Below, in pieces: positions 15,306-23,090 of a stretch of DNA of 34,689 nucleotides (its first letter is position 1; each line of letters starts with the position of its first letter). The DNA is taken from contig JAJZUL010000033.1 in NCBI GenBank assembly GCA_021848545.1, positions 1 to 34,689 on the forward strand, given 5' to 3'. Below the pieces are notes generated by a model, which worked only from the letters and a program-made list of their open reading frames with translations, was not told the origin of the DNA and did not search any database. A program made the position numbers and the translations under genes. This DNA is from Pseudomonadota bacterium (GTDB lineage: Bacteria > Pseudomonadota > Alphaproteobacteria > Rhodospirillales > Magnetospirillaceae).

Positions 15306-16985
15306 TCACCACCCCCCCAAAGTCGTGTTCAGACGCTCGGCGCCGGCCAGCAGGCGGCGCCCGATCCGCCCGTAGATGTCGGCGACGTACAATTCGCGCG
15401 CCATCGCGGTGAAGAAACGGCGGCGCAGACCCCCGACCCAGGCGCGGTCGTACAACCGCCGCTGATCGCCGTAAAAGGCCACCAGCCACCCGGCCACGAT
15501 CACGCCGGTCACCAGCACCGTCAGCAGGTCGAAGGACAGCAGGCCGATTCCGGCGGCGCCGTAGATGCGGGCGCGGAAGGCGGGATCGGGATAGAGGAAC
15601 AGGTCGAAGCTGTGGGCGACCAGGGTGTAGCCCACCACCACGACGGTGAAGGACACCAGGATCAGGGCGAACAGCCGCACCCGGTTCTCGCTGCGCATCC
15701 GGTAGGTGGCGAAGATGAGCTGAGCGCCGGTGATCCAGCCGAAGAACAGCAGCACCACCGCGCCTTCCTGTTCGAAGAAATGACGCTCCACCAGATAATG
15801 GGCGAGGAACAGGATCACCGCCGGCACCGCCAGGGTGATGGCCGCCATCAGCAGCCACGGACGCCGCTGCCGGGCCGGCTTGCGCTCGACGACGAAGGTG
15901 TACAGGTCATCCTTGGGAACGCGGTCGTCCTTGCGGGCCTCGCCGATGACCCCGCCCGAGCCGAGAAACAGGGTTCCCTTGAACACCCCGTGGGCGATCA
16001 GGTGGTAGATGGCCAGCGAAAAGGCGCCGACCCCGCATTCCATGATCATGAAGCCCATCTGCCCCATGGTGGAATAGCCCAACGCCTTCTTGACGTCGTT
16101 CTGGGCCAGCATCAGCACGGAACCGGCGATGGCGGTGATCAGTCCGACGACAAATATGCCGTGGAGCACGCCGCCGGCCTGGACGAAAACCGGCGCGAAG
16201 CGATTGATCAGAAAGCCGCCGGCATTGACGATCCCGGCATGCATCAACGCCGAAACCGGCGTCGGCCCGCCCATGGTGTAGGGCAGCCAGGTGTGGGTGA
16301 AGAATTGCGCCGACCGCGCGAAGGCGGACAGGGCCACCAGCGCCGCCGCCACCGTCGCCAGGGGCAGGCCGCCCAAAGTCGTCGTTTGCGGGTGCGCCGC
16401 CAGGGCGGCGAAGATCCGGGTCAAGGACCAGGTGTGAAAGGCATCGTGGAGCAGCGCCGCCGCCAGGACCATGGGCAGGTCGCCGAGGCGAAAGGTGAAC
16501 ATCGTCCAGAAGGCGTAACGATAGGCGCTGGTGCTGCGGGTTTCCTGCCCCAGCAGCAGGTACAGCAGTACGCCGACCAGATGCCAGGCGATCAGCAGAG
16601 TCACCAGACCCCCGGCGGCCACCATGGTCAGCAGCACCGCGGTCATCAGGTCCAGCAGCACGAAAAAGCGCGCATAGCCCGGCTCTTCCGCCATATAGCG
16701 CCGGGAATAGAGATGGACGATCAGGCTGATCCCCGACACCACCATGGCCATGACGACGCTGAGCGGATCGATCAGCAAAATCCCCCAATCGCCCCCCAGG
16801 GAGAGGGTACGGTCGCCGGGATGGGCCAGGGTCAGGGCGAACAGCAAAAGCGAACCGGCGAAGGTCGCGCTCAGGCCGACGATGCTTATCCGCGCCACCC
16901 GGCGCCCCAGGCGCCCGGAAAGAAGCTGGGTCAGGGCCGCCGACAAAAGCGGCGCGACCACGATTCCAAGTATCAATGCGTCCAT
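15306..16985 (-). CDS. dabB: DAB inorganic carbon pump membrane subunit DabB (NuoL-like)
   Basis: This 559-residue polytopic protein belongs to the proton-conducting NuoL/MrpA family. The antiporter-family core 'ARSAQFFTHTWLPYTMGGPTPVSALMHAGIVNAGGFL' spans about residues 223-259, with His231 and the MHAG motif at 248-251. The family-typical Lys of 'AKSAQ' is Arg here. Many hydrophobic helices begin at 'LILGIVVAPLLSAAL'. As the membrane partner of DabA it probably couples cation flow to CO2 hydration. It is the first gene of the dab operon and is divergent from csoS1D. A respiratory complex I subunit is unlikely because no nuo genes are near and dabA follows. Confidence 0.88.
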   Translation of the reverse strand: MDALILGIVVAPLLSAALTQLLSGRLGRRVARISIVGLSATFAGSLLLFALTLAHPGDRTLSLGGDWGILLIDPLSVVMAMVVSGISLIVHLYSRRYMAEEPGYARFFVLLDLMTAVLLTMVAAGGLVTLLIAWHLVGVLLYLLLGQETRSTSAYRYAFWTMFTFRLGDLPMVLAAALLHDAFHTWSLTRIFAALAAHPQTTTLGGLPLATVAAALVALSAFARSAQFFTHTWLPYTMGGPTPVSALMHAGIVNAGGFLINRFAPVFVQAGGVLHGIFVVGLITAIAGSVLMLAQNDVKKALGYSTMGQMGFMIMECGVGAFSLAIYHLIAHGVFKGTLFLGSGGVIGEARKDDRVPKDDLYTFVVERKPARQRRPWLLMAAITLAVPAVILFLAHYLVERHFFEQEGAVVLLFFGWITGAQLIFATYRMRSENRVRLFALILVSFTVVVVGYTLVAHSFDLFLYPDPAFRARIYGAAGIGLLSFDLLTVLVTGVIVAGWLVAFYGDQRRLYDRAWVGGLRRRFFTAMARELYVADIYGRIGRRLLAGAERLNTTLGGW

Positions 16986-17403
16986 GGGGTAACGCCGCCT
17001 TTCCTATTGGCTTTGCTTACGGCGCGGTGACTGTTGTTGTTGAAACCAGCCGCCACGCCGGACTTGCCGCGCGCCGATTGACACCAAATGACGTCTTGCG
17101 TTAACACAGCACTCGTAAAGTCAAACGCGGCATCAGTGTACGAATCCAGATGAGTAAAAAAAGTCGATAAATTCGATGAAAAATATAGATCGCGCGCTAT
17201 GCGTCACCCGATCGGCGCAATATCCTTTGAATATGTGTGGGAACATCGGGGGATTGGGCGGGAAATCCCGAGACATTGCGCAGCCGCCGTCGCGCGCCAT
17301 AGATGAACGTCGATGCGTTCGATAAAATCTATCGAATTTCCAGAGAATACCGTCGCCTCTATAACGAAGAACACGGCACCGGCCACAACACCGACCATGG
17401 GCG
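16986..17403. promoter_or_regulatory. Divergent dab / csoS1D control region
   Basis: This 418-bp gene-free region lies between the divergent dabB and csoS1D and is more AT-rich than its surroundings. A perfect inverted repeat TTCGATA-AAATC-TATCGAA occurs at 17318-17336, about 68 bp before the csoS1D ATG. A related TCGA-TAAAT-TCGA lies at 17164-17176. Both are plausible operator sites, perhaps for a LysR-type protein. The reading frames crossing this region have no credible protein. Confidence 0.45.
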
Positions 17404-18018
17404 ATGATCAAGCTCCGCACCTACGTTCATATCGACGCGCTGCAGCCCCAGCTTGCCGCCTATATCGCCACGGCGTCCCAGGGATTTCTGCCGGTTCCCG
17501 GCGATGCCTGCCTGTGGGTCGAGGTTTCGCCCGGCATGGCGGTGCATCGGTTCACCGACAAGGCGTTGAAGGCCACCCGCGTCCATCTGGCGCAGCAGGT
17601 GGTCGAGCGCGCCTATGGCTCGATGGTGATCCATCAGCGCGATCAGAGCGACGTGCGGGAAGCCGGACGGGTGATCCTGGCCAGCATGAACGCGACGGTG
17701 GCCGACCGCGAGACCTGCCGCATCACCTGGAAGGAAACCATTCGCGGCATGACCCCGGACCACACCGTCCTGATCAACCGCCAGGACCGGCGCGGCTCGA
17801 TGATCCTGCCGGGGCAAAGCATGTTCATTCTGGAAACCGAACCCGCCGGCTACATCGTCTACGCCGCCAATCAGGCGGAAAAGGCGGCCAACATCACCTT
17901 GATCGATTGCCGCGCCGTCGGCGCCTTCGGCCGCCTGATCCTGTCGGGCCGCGAGGGCGACGTGGACGAGGCGGCGGCGGCGGCGATCCAGGCCGTCGAG
18001 CACCCGTCCTGGAGTTGA
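17404..18018 (+). CDS. csoS1D: Carboxysome tandem-BMC shell protein CsoS1D
   Basis: This 204-residue protein has two BMC-like domains in tandem, of the permuted BMC-T type. The first starts '[42 protein letters not shown]'; the second includes '[56 protein letters not shown]'. This matches CsoS1D, whose trimers stack and form a large gated pore for metabolites. It lacks the long disordered N-terminal extension of the cyanobacterial protein. The gene is on the plus strand, divergent from dab and apart from the main shell operon, which is common for csoS1D. The next gene, a Nudix hydrolase, starts 8 nt later. Confidence 0.88.
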   Translation: MIKLRTYVHIDALQPQLAAYIATASQGFLPVPGDACLWVEVSPGMAVHRFTDKALKATRVHLAQQVVERAYGSMVIHQRDQSDVREAGRVILASMNATVADRETCRITWKETIRGMTPDHTVLINRQDRRGSMILPGQSMFILETEPAGYIVYAANQAEKAANITLIDCRAVGAFGRLILSGREGDVDEAAAAAIQAVEHPSWS

Positions 18019-18026
18019 CCCGCGCC

Positions 18027-18578
18027 ATGCATCGCCTGGACCTGCTGCGCCGCCTGGACGGCTACCGCACCCGCTTCATGGAGGAGGCGGCCTATGTCCG
18101 CCGCGCCCGCGCGTTCATCCAGGCCCATGAGGACTGTTTCCACCGCGAGCTGTGGCCGGCGCACGTCACCGGTTCGGTCTGGGTGGTCGATCCGGCGCGG
18201 GACAACGTCCTGCTGCTTCACCATCGCAAGCATGACCAATGGTTCCAGCCCGGCGGCCATGCCGACGGCGATTCCGACATCCTGCGCGTGGCCCTGCGCG
18301 AGACCGCCGAGGAAACCGGCCTGGACCCATCGGCCATCGGCCTGATCGACGACACCCTGTTCGACGTCGATATCCACACCATCCCGGCCGGCCCCCACGG
18401 CCCCCGGCACGAGCATATCGATTGTCGGTTCCTGGTGGAGATCGACAGCCGCCACCCCATACCGGGCAACGGCGAATCCTACGGCTTGCGCTGGGTGCCG
18501 TTGTGGCAGGTGGCCCGCTTCAACCGCAACCGCTCCACCTATCGCATGGTGGAGAAAACCCGCCGTTTACGCGGTTGA
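18027..18578 (+). CDS. Nudix hydrolase next to csoS1D
   Basis: This 183-residue Nudix-family pyrophosphohydrolase has a Nudix box at residues 77-99 ('GHADGDSDILRVALRETAEETGL'). The catalytic R-E-x-x-E-E (91-96) is complete, but Ser83 stands where the less essential first Glu of the consensus lies. The preceding 'WFQPGGH' is typical. Such enzymes hydrolyse nucleoside diphosphates linked to another group; the substrate is not predictable here. The short spacing to csoS1D suggests co-transcription and perhaps metabolite housekeeping linked to carbon fixation. Start: the ATG of 'HRLDLLRRLDGYRTRF'. Confidence 0.8.
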   Translation: MHRLDLLRRLDGYRTRFMEEAAYVRRARAFIQAHEDCFHRELWPAHVTGSVWVVDPARDNVLLLHHRKHDQWFQPGGHADGDSDILRVALRETAEETGLDPSAIGLIDDTLFDVDIHTIPAGPHGPRHEHIDCRFLVEIDSRHPIPGNGESYGLRWVPLWQVARFNRNRSTYRMVEKTRRLRG

Positions 18579-18700
18579 ACCGACCCGTGCCGGTTTTCGG
18601 GAGCGAACGCGCCTCGACACGGATGGGCTTGAGCAAGGCGGCAAAGCTCATATAGGTTCTAAGGACATTCACGCTAGATCGGCCATCGCATCCGCCGCCC

Positions 18701-19369
18701 ATGGGTAACCGTCGCATTCTCGTTTTCGCCCTGGCGATCGCCGCCGGCCCGGTTCCGGCCAGAGCGGCGCAGATTGTGTTCGGCGCATCCCCGACCCCCC
18801 GTCCCGCCATCGCCGCCGCCCTGATGGCGTCCGACCCCGCCCGCGTTTCCAACTTCGCCGGCGGCGCCCCCCTGTCGGCCCTGGCCGATGGCGGCAGCGT
18901 CCTGACCGTCGCCCGCCGGCTGGGCCACGGCTACTGGCCCGCCCGCGACCTCCATGTCAGCCCCTATCTCGAACTCCAATCCCATCTTCCCGGAACCTGG
19001 GTGGCCGAGATCGATCCCACCACGGCCGCCCCGATCCCCTCCGGCCAGGCCCTGGCGGGGGCCATGGCCGGCTATGATCTGGCGCCGCTGTGGGAGGTGT
19101 CGTTCGATCTCGCCGCCGGCCTGCCGATGGTTGTTCGGCCGGGATATCGCCGGGACGCTCTCGCCACCGAGGGCGAGGACAATCCCGACGGCAGACTGGC
19201 CTGGCGCACCGGAGTTGCGCTACACTATGCCCTCGGCCGCAAGTTTTCCGCCTTTTCCGGAGTGTGGGCGCATAGCGTTCACATGTTGGGTCCGCTTCTG
19301 ATGCCGCAGCGCGATCTTCCCCAATCCGAGGCGTCGGTTCGCTTCGGCCTGACCTATCGGTTCCAATGA
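18701..19369 (+). CDS. Putative outer-membrane / periplasmic protein of a sensor operon
   Basis: This 222-residue protein has a signal peptide ('RRILVFALAIAAGPVPARAA', cleavage about residue 23). It contains alternating polar/hydrophobic stretches such as 'SPYLELQSHLPGTWVAEI', 'PLWEVSFDLAAGLPMVV' and 'WRTGVALHYALGRKF'. It ends in an aromatic residue pattern ('SVRFGLTYRFQ') typical of a terminal outer-membrane beta-strand. I do not recognise the family. Its stop overlaps the start of the response regulator (ATGA), so it forms an operon with a two-component system. It could be the sensed or regulated envelope protein. Confidence 0.6.
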   Translation: MGNRRILVFALAIAAGPVPARAAQIVFGASPTPRPAIAAALMASDPARVSNFAGGAPLSALADGGSVLTVARRLGHGYWPARDLHVSPYLELQSHLPGTWVAEIDPTTAAPIPSGQALAGAMAGYDLAPLWEVSFDLAAGLPMVVRPGYRRDALATEGEDNPDGRLAWRTGVALHYALGRKFSAFSGVWAHSVHMLGPLLMPQRDLPQSEASVRFGLTYRFQ

Positions 19370-20085
19370 TGGGTCTGCCGCGCCTTCTTCTCGTCGATGA
19401 CGACGTCGATCTTGTCGAAATGATGCGCGAATATCTGGAGCCGGAAGGATTCCGGGTCGATTTCGCCCATGACGGCCCGATGTTCCACGCCGCCGATCCG
19501 GCCTCCGCCGATCTCATCATCCTCGACGTCATGCTGCCCGGCCGCTCCGGCTTCGATCTGTTGCGGGATTTCCGCAGGGATTCGGACGTGCCGGTGATCA
19601 TGCTGACCGCCAAGGACAATGACGTCGACCGGGTGGTGGGGCTGGAGATCGGCGCGGACGATTACGTCTCGAAACCCTTCAACCCACGCGAATTGGTGGC
19701 GCGGGTCCGCGCCGTCCTGCGCCGGACCGCCAGTCCGGCGAAATCCGCCGCCGAAGCGGTGACGCGGCTGTTGGCTGGCGATATCGTTCTCAGCCCGTCC
19801 TCCCGCGAAGCCTGGCGCGACGACCGGCCCCTGGACCTGACCACCGCCGAATTCAATCTGCTGGAGGCGTTTCTGCGCCGGCCCGGCCAGGTGATCAGTC
19901 GCGACGATTTGTCCCAGGCCGCCTTCGGCCGCCAGACCGGCACCAAGATCGACCGCAACGTCGATGGCCTGATCAGCAAGCTCCGGCGCAAGCTCGACCC
20001 CGACAACGCCTCCACCGAGCGCATCAAGACCGTGCGCAACGCCGGATATATCTATGCCCGGCACGGCGCCGGCGGCCGGTCCTGA
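19366..20085 (+). CDS. OmpR/PhoB-family response regulator
   Basis: This 239-residue regulator has an N-terminal receiver domain: acidic pair Asp11/Asp12, phospho-acceptor Asp54 in 'IILDVMLPG', Thr81 and Lys103. A C-terminal OmpR-type winged helix begins about residue 135 ('LDLTTAEFNLLEAFLRRPGQVISRDDL' and 'DRNVDGLISKLRRKL...IKTVRNAGYIYA'). It resembles CpxR-like regulators of envelope stress. Two adjacent ATG codons are possible starts; the first overlaps the upstream stop. The histidine kinase follows 5 nt later. Targets are unknown. Confidence 0.88.
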   Translation: MMGLPRLLLVDDDVDLVEMMREYLEPEGFRVDFAHDGPMFHAADPASADLIILDVMLPGRSGFDLLRDFRRDSDVPVIMLTAKDNDVDRVVGLEIGADDYVSKPFNPRELVARVRAVLRRTASPAKSAAEAVTRLLAGDIVLSPSSREAWRDDRPLDLTTAEFNLLEAFLRRPGQVISRDDLSQAAFGRQTGTKIDRNVDGLISKLRRKLDPDNASTERIKTVRNAGYIYARHGAGGRS

Positions 20086-20090
20086 GACCC

Positions 20091-21392
20091 GTGCTCCGCA
20101 CTCTGTTCGCCAAGATCCTGGTGTGGTCGGTCGTGGTGCAATTGATCACGGTCGCCGTCAATCTGGCCCTGGTGACCTATTACCTGCCGGAATCGCAGCA
20201 TGCGGTGAACAACGCGTTCAAGCTGTACGCCGATACCGCCGTCACCCTGTACGAACGGTTCGGCCCCAAGGCGCTGGATCAGTTCCTGGCGCAGAGCGGG
20301 GCCAGCACCCTGCTCAATCTGCGTCTGTCGACGACCGATCCCGGCGCCAGTTGCGGCCCCCATGGCGACACCACCACCTCGATCCTCGCCCGCGGCCGGA
20401 CCGGCACCTATTGCCTGACGGTCCACGCCAAGAACGGCGGCCTGCCCGAAAGCCCGGAAAGCCGGCGATCGCGCCTGCAGATCACCATTCTTCTGGAACT
20501 GATCAATTGCGCCGGGCTCAGCTATTTCATCGCCCGTTATCTGTCGCGTCCCATTTCCGAACTGCGCCTCGCCGCCCGGCGGCTGGCGGTCGGCGATCTC
20601 GGCGCGCGGGTCGGCGCCCGGTTCTCCGCCCGCAAGGACGAGGCCGCGGAACTGGTGCGCGATTTCGACCGGATGGCCGACCGGGTGTCGGGACTGATCG
20701 AGACCCAGCGCCGTCTGATCGGCGACGTGTCCCATGAAATCAAATCGCCGCTGGCCCGGCTCAACGTCGCCCTGGGCCTGGCCCGGCGCGACGCCGAGGA
20801 TCACGCGCCGCGCCAGTTCGCCCGCATGCAGAAGGAAATCGACACGATCTCGCAATTGGTCGGGGAATTGCTGACCCTGGCCAGTCTCGACACCGCCACC
20901 GCACCGCCGGACCATCGCGTCGATCTCGGCGAGGTGGTCGGCGACGTGGTCGCCGACATCGCCTATGAAATGCCGGCGCGCGCGCGCGACCTGTCCGTCT
21001 CGGCCACCGATCATCCGGTGATCCTGCGCGGCGACCGCACCCTTCTGGCCCGCGCCATCGGCAATGTGGTGCGCAACGCCGTCTTTTATACGGCGCCGGG
21101 CGCCGCCATCGAAATCGGATTCCGGCCCGGCGCGCCGGGCCGGGTGCGGCTGACCATCCGCGATCACGGGCCGGGCGTGCCCGAAAAGGCCCTGGGATGC
21201 CTATTCGACCCGTTCTATCGGGTGGACGACGCCAGAACCCGGCGGACCGGCGGCAGCGGCATCGGTCTGGCCATCTGTCGCCGCGCCGTGGAATTGCACG
21301 GCGGCACCGTCCATGCCCGCAACGTCACCCCCCACGGCCTGGAGATTGTGATAGATTTGCCACAGATGAGTTCCGAACGCGACGACGGGTAA
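20091..21392 (+). CDS. Sensor histidine kinase (HAMP, HisKA, HATPase)
   Basis: This 433-residue inner-membrane kinase starts at GTG. It has one N-terminal membrane helix (about residues 8-31), a roughly 100-residue periplasmic part with two Cys (89 and 108), and a second helix (about 131-149). A HAMP linker (about 150-203) follows, then an H-box with His215 in 'GDVSHEIKSPLARL'. The ATPase domain has N-box Asn325/Asn329, the G1 motif 'DHGPGVP' and the G2 motif 'GGSGIGLAI'. It resembles CpxA-type kinases and forms a pair with the adjacent response regulator. The signal is unknown; the upstream envelope protein is a candidate input. Confidence 0.88.
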   Translation: MLRTLFAKILVWSVVVQLITVAVNLALVTYYLPESQHAVNNAFKLYADTAVTLYERFGPKALDQFLAQSGASTLLNLRLSTTDPGASCGPHGDTTTSILARGRTGTYCLTVHAKNGGLPESPESRRSRLQITILLELINCAGLSYFIARYLSRPISELRLAARRLAVGDLGARVGARFSARKDEAAELVRDFDRMADRVSGLIETQRRLIGDVSHEIKSPLARLNVALGLARRDAEDHAPRQFARMQKEIDTISQLVGELLTLASLDTATAPPDHRVDLGEVVGDVVADIAYEMPARARDLSVSATDHPVILRGDRTLLARAIGNVVRNAVFYTAPGAAIEIGFRPGAPGRVRLTIRDHGPGVPEKALGCLFDPFYRVDDARTRRTGGSGIGLAICRRAVELHGGTVHARNVTPHGLEIVIDLPQMSSERDDG

Positions 21393-21462
21393 TTCTCCAC
21401 ACAAATCGAAAAATCTCTGGGCTAAGGTGCCCCATCGCCGTCAACCCCGAGGAACGGGAACG

Positions 21463-21765
21463 ATGTCCCTGCGACCGGTCGCACTCGCCGCCGTCATCCT
21501 GCTGGCCGCCATGGCCGCCCGGCCGGCGCTGGCTTTCAGCGTCGGCTCCCACGGCGACGGCCCGGCCATGGATCAAGGGTCCGCCGACCAACAGCCCCGG
21601 CCGCCGGCCGCCTACCATTATTCCAACCCCCAATTCAATTTCTCGATGAGCCGCAGCGCCGCCCCCGACGGCACGGTCATCCAGCGCCGGGCCGTTTCGC
21701 CCGGCCATTCCGCCGACCGCCCCGGCCTGTTCCAGCGGCTGTACCGGAGCGTCTTCGGGGACTGA
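21463..21765 (+). CDS. Small secreted protein, unknown function
   Basis: This 100-residue protein has a clear signal peptide ('LRPVALAAVILLAAMAARPALA', cleavage about residue 24). The mature part is Pro/Ser/Gln-rich and low in structure, with 'YHYSNPQFNFSMSR' in the middle and 'LFQRLYRSVFGD' at the end. The ATG has a GAGGAACGG ribosome-binding site; an upstream GTG in the same frame is less likely. I do not recognise a family. It follows the kinase by 70 nt and could belong to the same envelope-related operon. The stop codon touches the long hairpin at 21765-21908. Confidence 0.5.
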   Translation: MSLRPVALAAVILLAAMAARPALAFSVGSHGDGPAMDQGSADQQPRPPAAYHYSNPQFNFSMSRSAAPDGTVIQRRAVSPGHSADRPGLFQRLYRSVFGD

Positions 21766-21908
21766 GAGCCCGACCCGAAAATCGCCATGGCGGCCTGCAA
21801 ATGGCGGTTTTCTGCGCATCCGCTGCTCACGTACATGAAGTACGCTCCGCTGCGGTTCTCGAAAACCGCCATTTTCGGCTCACCCTGCCGATTTTCGGGT
21901 CGGGCTCT
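21765..21908. repeat. Long two-stem hairpin (144 nt)
   Basis: The outer arms 21765-21784 and 21889-21908 are perfectly complementary over 20 bp (AGAGCCCGACCCGAAAATCG and its complement). Inside, 21799-21812 pairs with 21861-21874 over 14 bp (AAATGGCGGTTTTC). The apex contains a short CGTAC/GTACG dyad. The element begins at the stop codon of the small secreted protein. It could act as a terminator or RNA-stabilising structure, or be a copy of a dispersed intergenic repeat; it has no coding capacity. Confidence 0.75.
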
Positions 21909-22253
21909 GAGAGTTTGTGAAAGAATGCCCATCCGGCGTGAAATCGACGGAAAAACGCCAATGTTTCCAATGGGCGTTCTTTTGCAAGTTCGATTGATTT
22001 ACAAGCTCTGACCGCGCACCGCTTCATCGGCTGACCGGCGTCGCGCCCGCGCCATCATTTTCCCAAGCGCGCCACCCAACTCCACACAACTCCATCCTCC
22101 CGGCTGTTAGACCGTGATGCAGATTTTCCGCGTCACGGCCCAACGGTTTCATATCTGCCCTCGCCGGGCGCGGCCATCCGGAAAAAGCACGGCTTTTTCA
22201 ACGATCAAGCGCCACGCGCCCGTTCCGGGGGACGTCGGCGGGAAGGAGCGTTC
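21909..22253. other. Gene-free stretch with a second hairpin and a terminator-like stem
   Basis: With the preceding hairpin this makes about 490 bp without a gene. A second imperfect dyad joins GAAAGAATGCCCAT (about 21918-21931) to ATGGGCGTTCTTTT (about 21968-21981), with outer AGAGTTTGT/ACAAGCTCT pairing. This part is AT-rich compared with the surroundings. The rest (22012-22180) shows no structure I can support. A terminator-like stem follows and is listed separately. Confidence 0.45.
22181..22199. terminator. Terminator-like hairpin GAAAAAGC-ACG-GCTTTTTC
   Basis: A perfect 8-bp stem with a 3-base loop ends in a T-run, and by symmetry has an A-run on the other side. It could stop transcription arriving from the left before the gene at 22254. 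The stem is A/T-rich with only two G-C pairs, so its strength is uncertain. Confidence 0.4.
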
Positions 22254-22550
22254 ATGCCCTCTTTGCCCAACATGCTGCGGGCCGGCCTGGCGGCCGCCAT
22301 CGCCCTGGCTCTTCCCGCCTTCGCCGACGCCGGAACCGATCCGGCGCTGGCCGCCGGTTTGTCGCACATTGAACATCGCTGGGCCGACATCACCTACCGG
22401 ATCAAGGGCGCCGCCGCCCAGGACGGCGCCTACAAGGCGCTGGCGGTCAAAGCGGCGGCGCTGGTTTCGCGCTTTCCCGGCGCCGCCGACCCGCTGATCT
22501 GGAACGCCATCGTCGTCAGCACCGAGGCGGGCGTCGCCGGCCCGTTCCTG
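22254..22550 (+). pseudogene. Truncated secreted protein, N-terminal part only
   Basis: A strong ribosome-binding site (GGAAGGAG) precedes an ATG. It opens a signal peptide ('MLRAGLAAAIALALPAFADAG') and a helical segment 'DPALAAGLSHIEHRWADITYRIKGAAAQDGAYKALAVKAAALVSRFPGAADPLIWNAIVVSTEAG'. This resembles the start of secreted helical-repeat (TPR-like) proteins that are normally more than 200 residues long. After about 95 residues the similarity stops. The frame then continues without a stop into the signal peptide of the next gene. I read this as the stump of a deleted gene fused in frame to its neighbour; a real short fusion protein is the alternative. Confidence 0.45.
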
Positions 22551-23090
22551 ATGTCCGGCACCCTGCGCTCCGCCCTCATCCTGCTGTTCGCCCTTCCCCT
22601 GGGCGCTTGCGTCGCCGTCTGGGGCGGCCCCTCGCACCTGACGCGGCGCGATCCGCGCTCCGTCACCATCCAATACGATCCCACCTTCACCACCTTCGCC
22701 AAAATTCGGGCGGAAGCAGAGGACAGTTGCCGCCGTTACGGCCGCACCGCCCGTCTGGTCCGCCGCCATCGCAGCGTCTGGCGAATCGTCACCGCCCGCT
22801 TCGCCTGCGTTCCCGTCCCCGGTCGCATCGCCATCCGGCACTACCCCCCCGATTCGAAGGCACGCCCATGTTCGCCATCATCCCACCGTCCCATTTCCTG
22901 CGCCCCACGGTCGAAGACACCATCCGCTCCGCTTTTCTGCGCGAGCACGGCGCCCAACTGCCGGCGCTGCCCCACTGGCTGGTGGCCGATATCGACCGCA
23001 GCGGGGCCATCGTCTGCGCCGCGTCGCTGCGTTTCGCCGTGGACGGCTTTTTCGCCGAACGCTATCTGGACGAACCGGTCGAACGTCTGA
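22551..23090 (+). CDS. Small lipoprotein with over-long 3' reading frame
   Basis: From the ATG at 22551 the frame gives a lipoprotein signal 'SALILLFALPLGAC' (lipobox LGAC, Cys20). About 75 residues resembling small envelope proteins follow ('SVTIQYDPTFTTFAKIRAEAEDSCRRYGRTARLV', 'WRIVTARFACVPV'). The credible domain ends near 22830, but the next in-frame stop is at 23088-23090, so the frame overlaps the hemolysin-like gene by about 220 nt with low-complexity Ser/Arg/Pro sequence. The natural stop may have been lost by a frameshift. The gene precedes the four-gene cassette directly. I do not recognise a functional family. Confidence 0.45.
   Translation: MSGTLRSALILLFALPLGACVAVWGGPSHLTRRDPRSVTIQYDPTFTTFAKIRAEAEDSCRRYGRTARLVRRHRSVWRIVTARFACVPVPGRIAIRHYPPDSKARPCSPSSHRPISCAPRSKTPSAPLFCASTAPNCRRCPTGWWPISTAAGPSSAPRRCVSPWTAFSPNAIWTNRSNV

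Noticed and set aside
17133..17420. Minus-strand frame of 95 codons between dabB and csoS1D
   Set aside because: It has no ribosome-binding site or family pattern, lies in an AT-rich control region and overlaps the csoS1D start.
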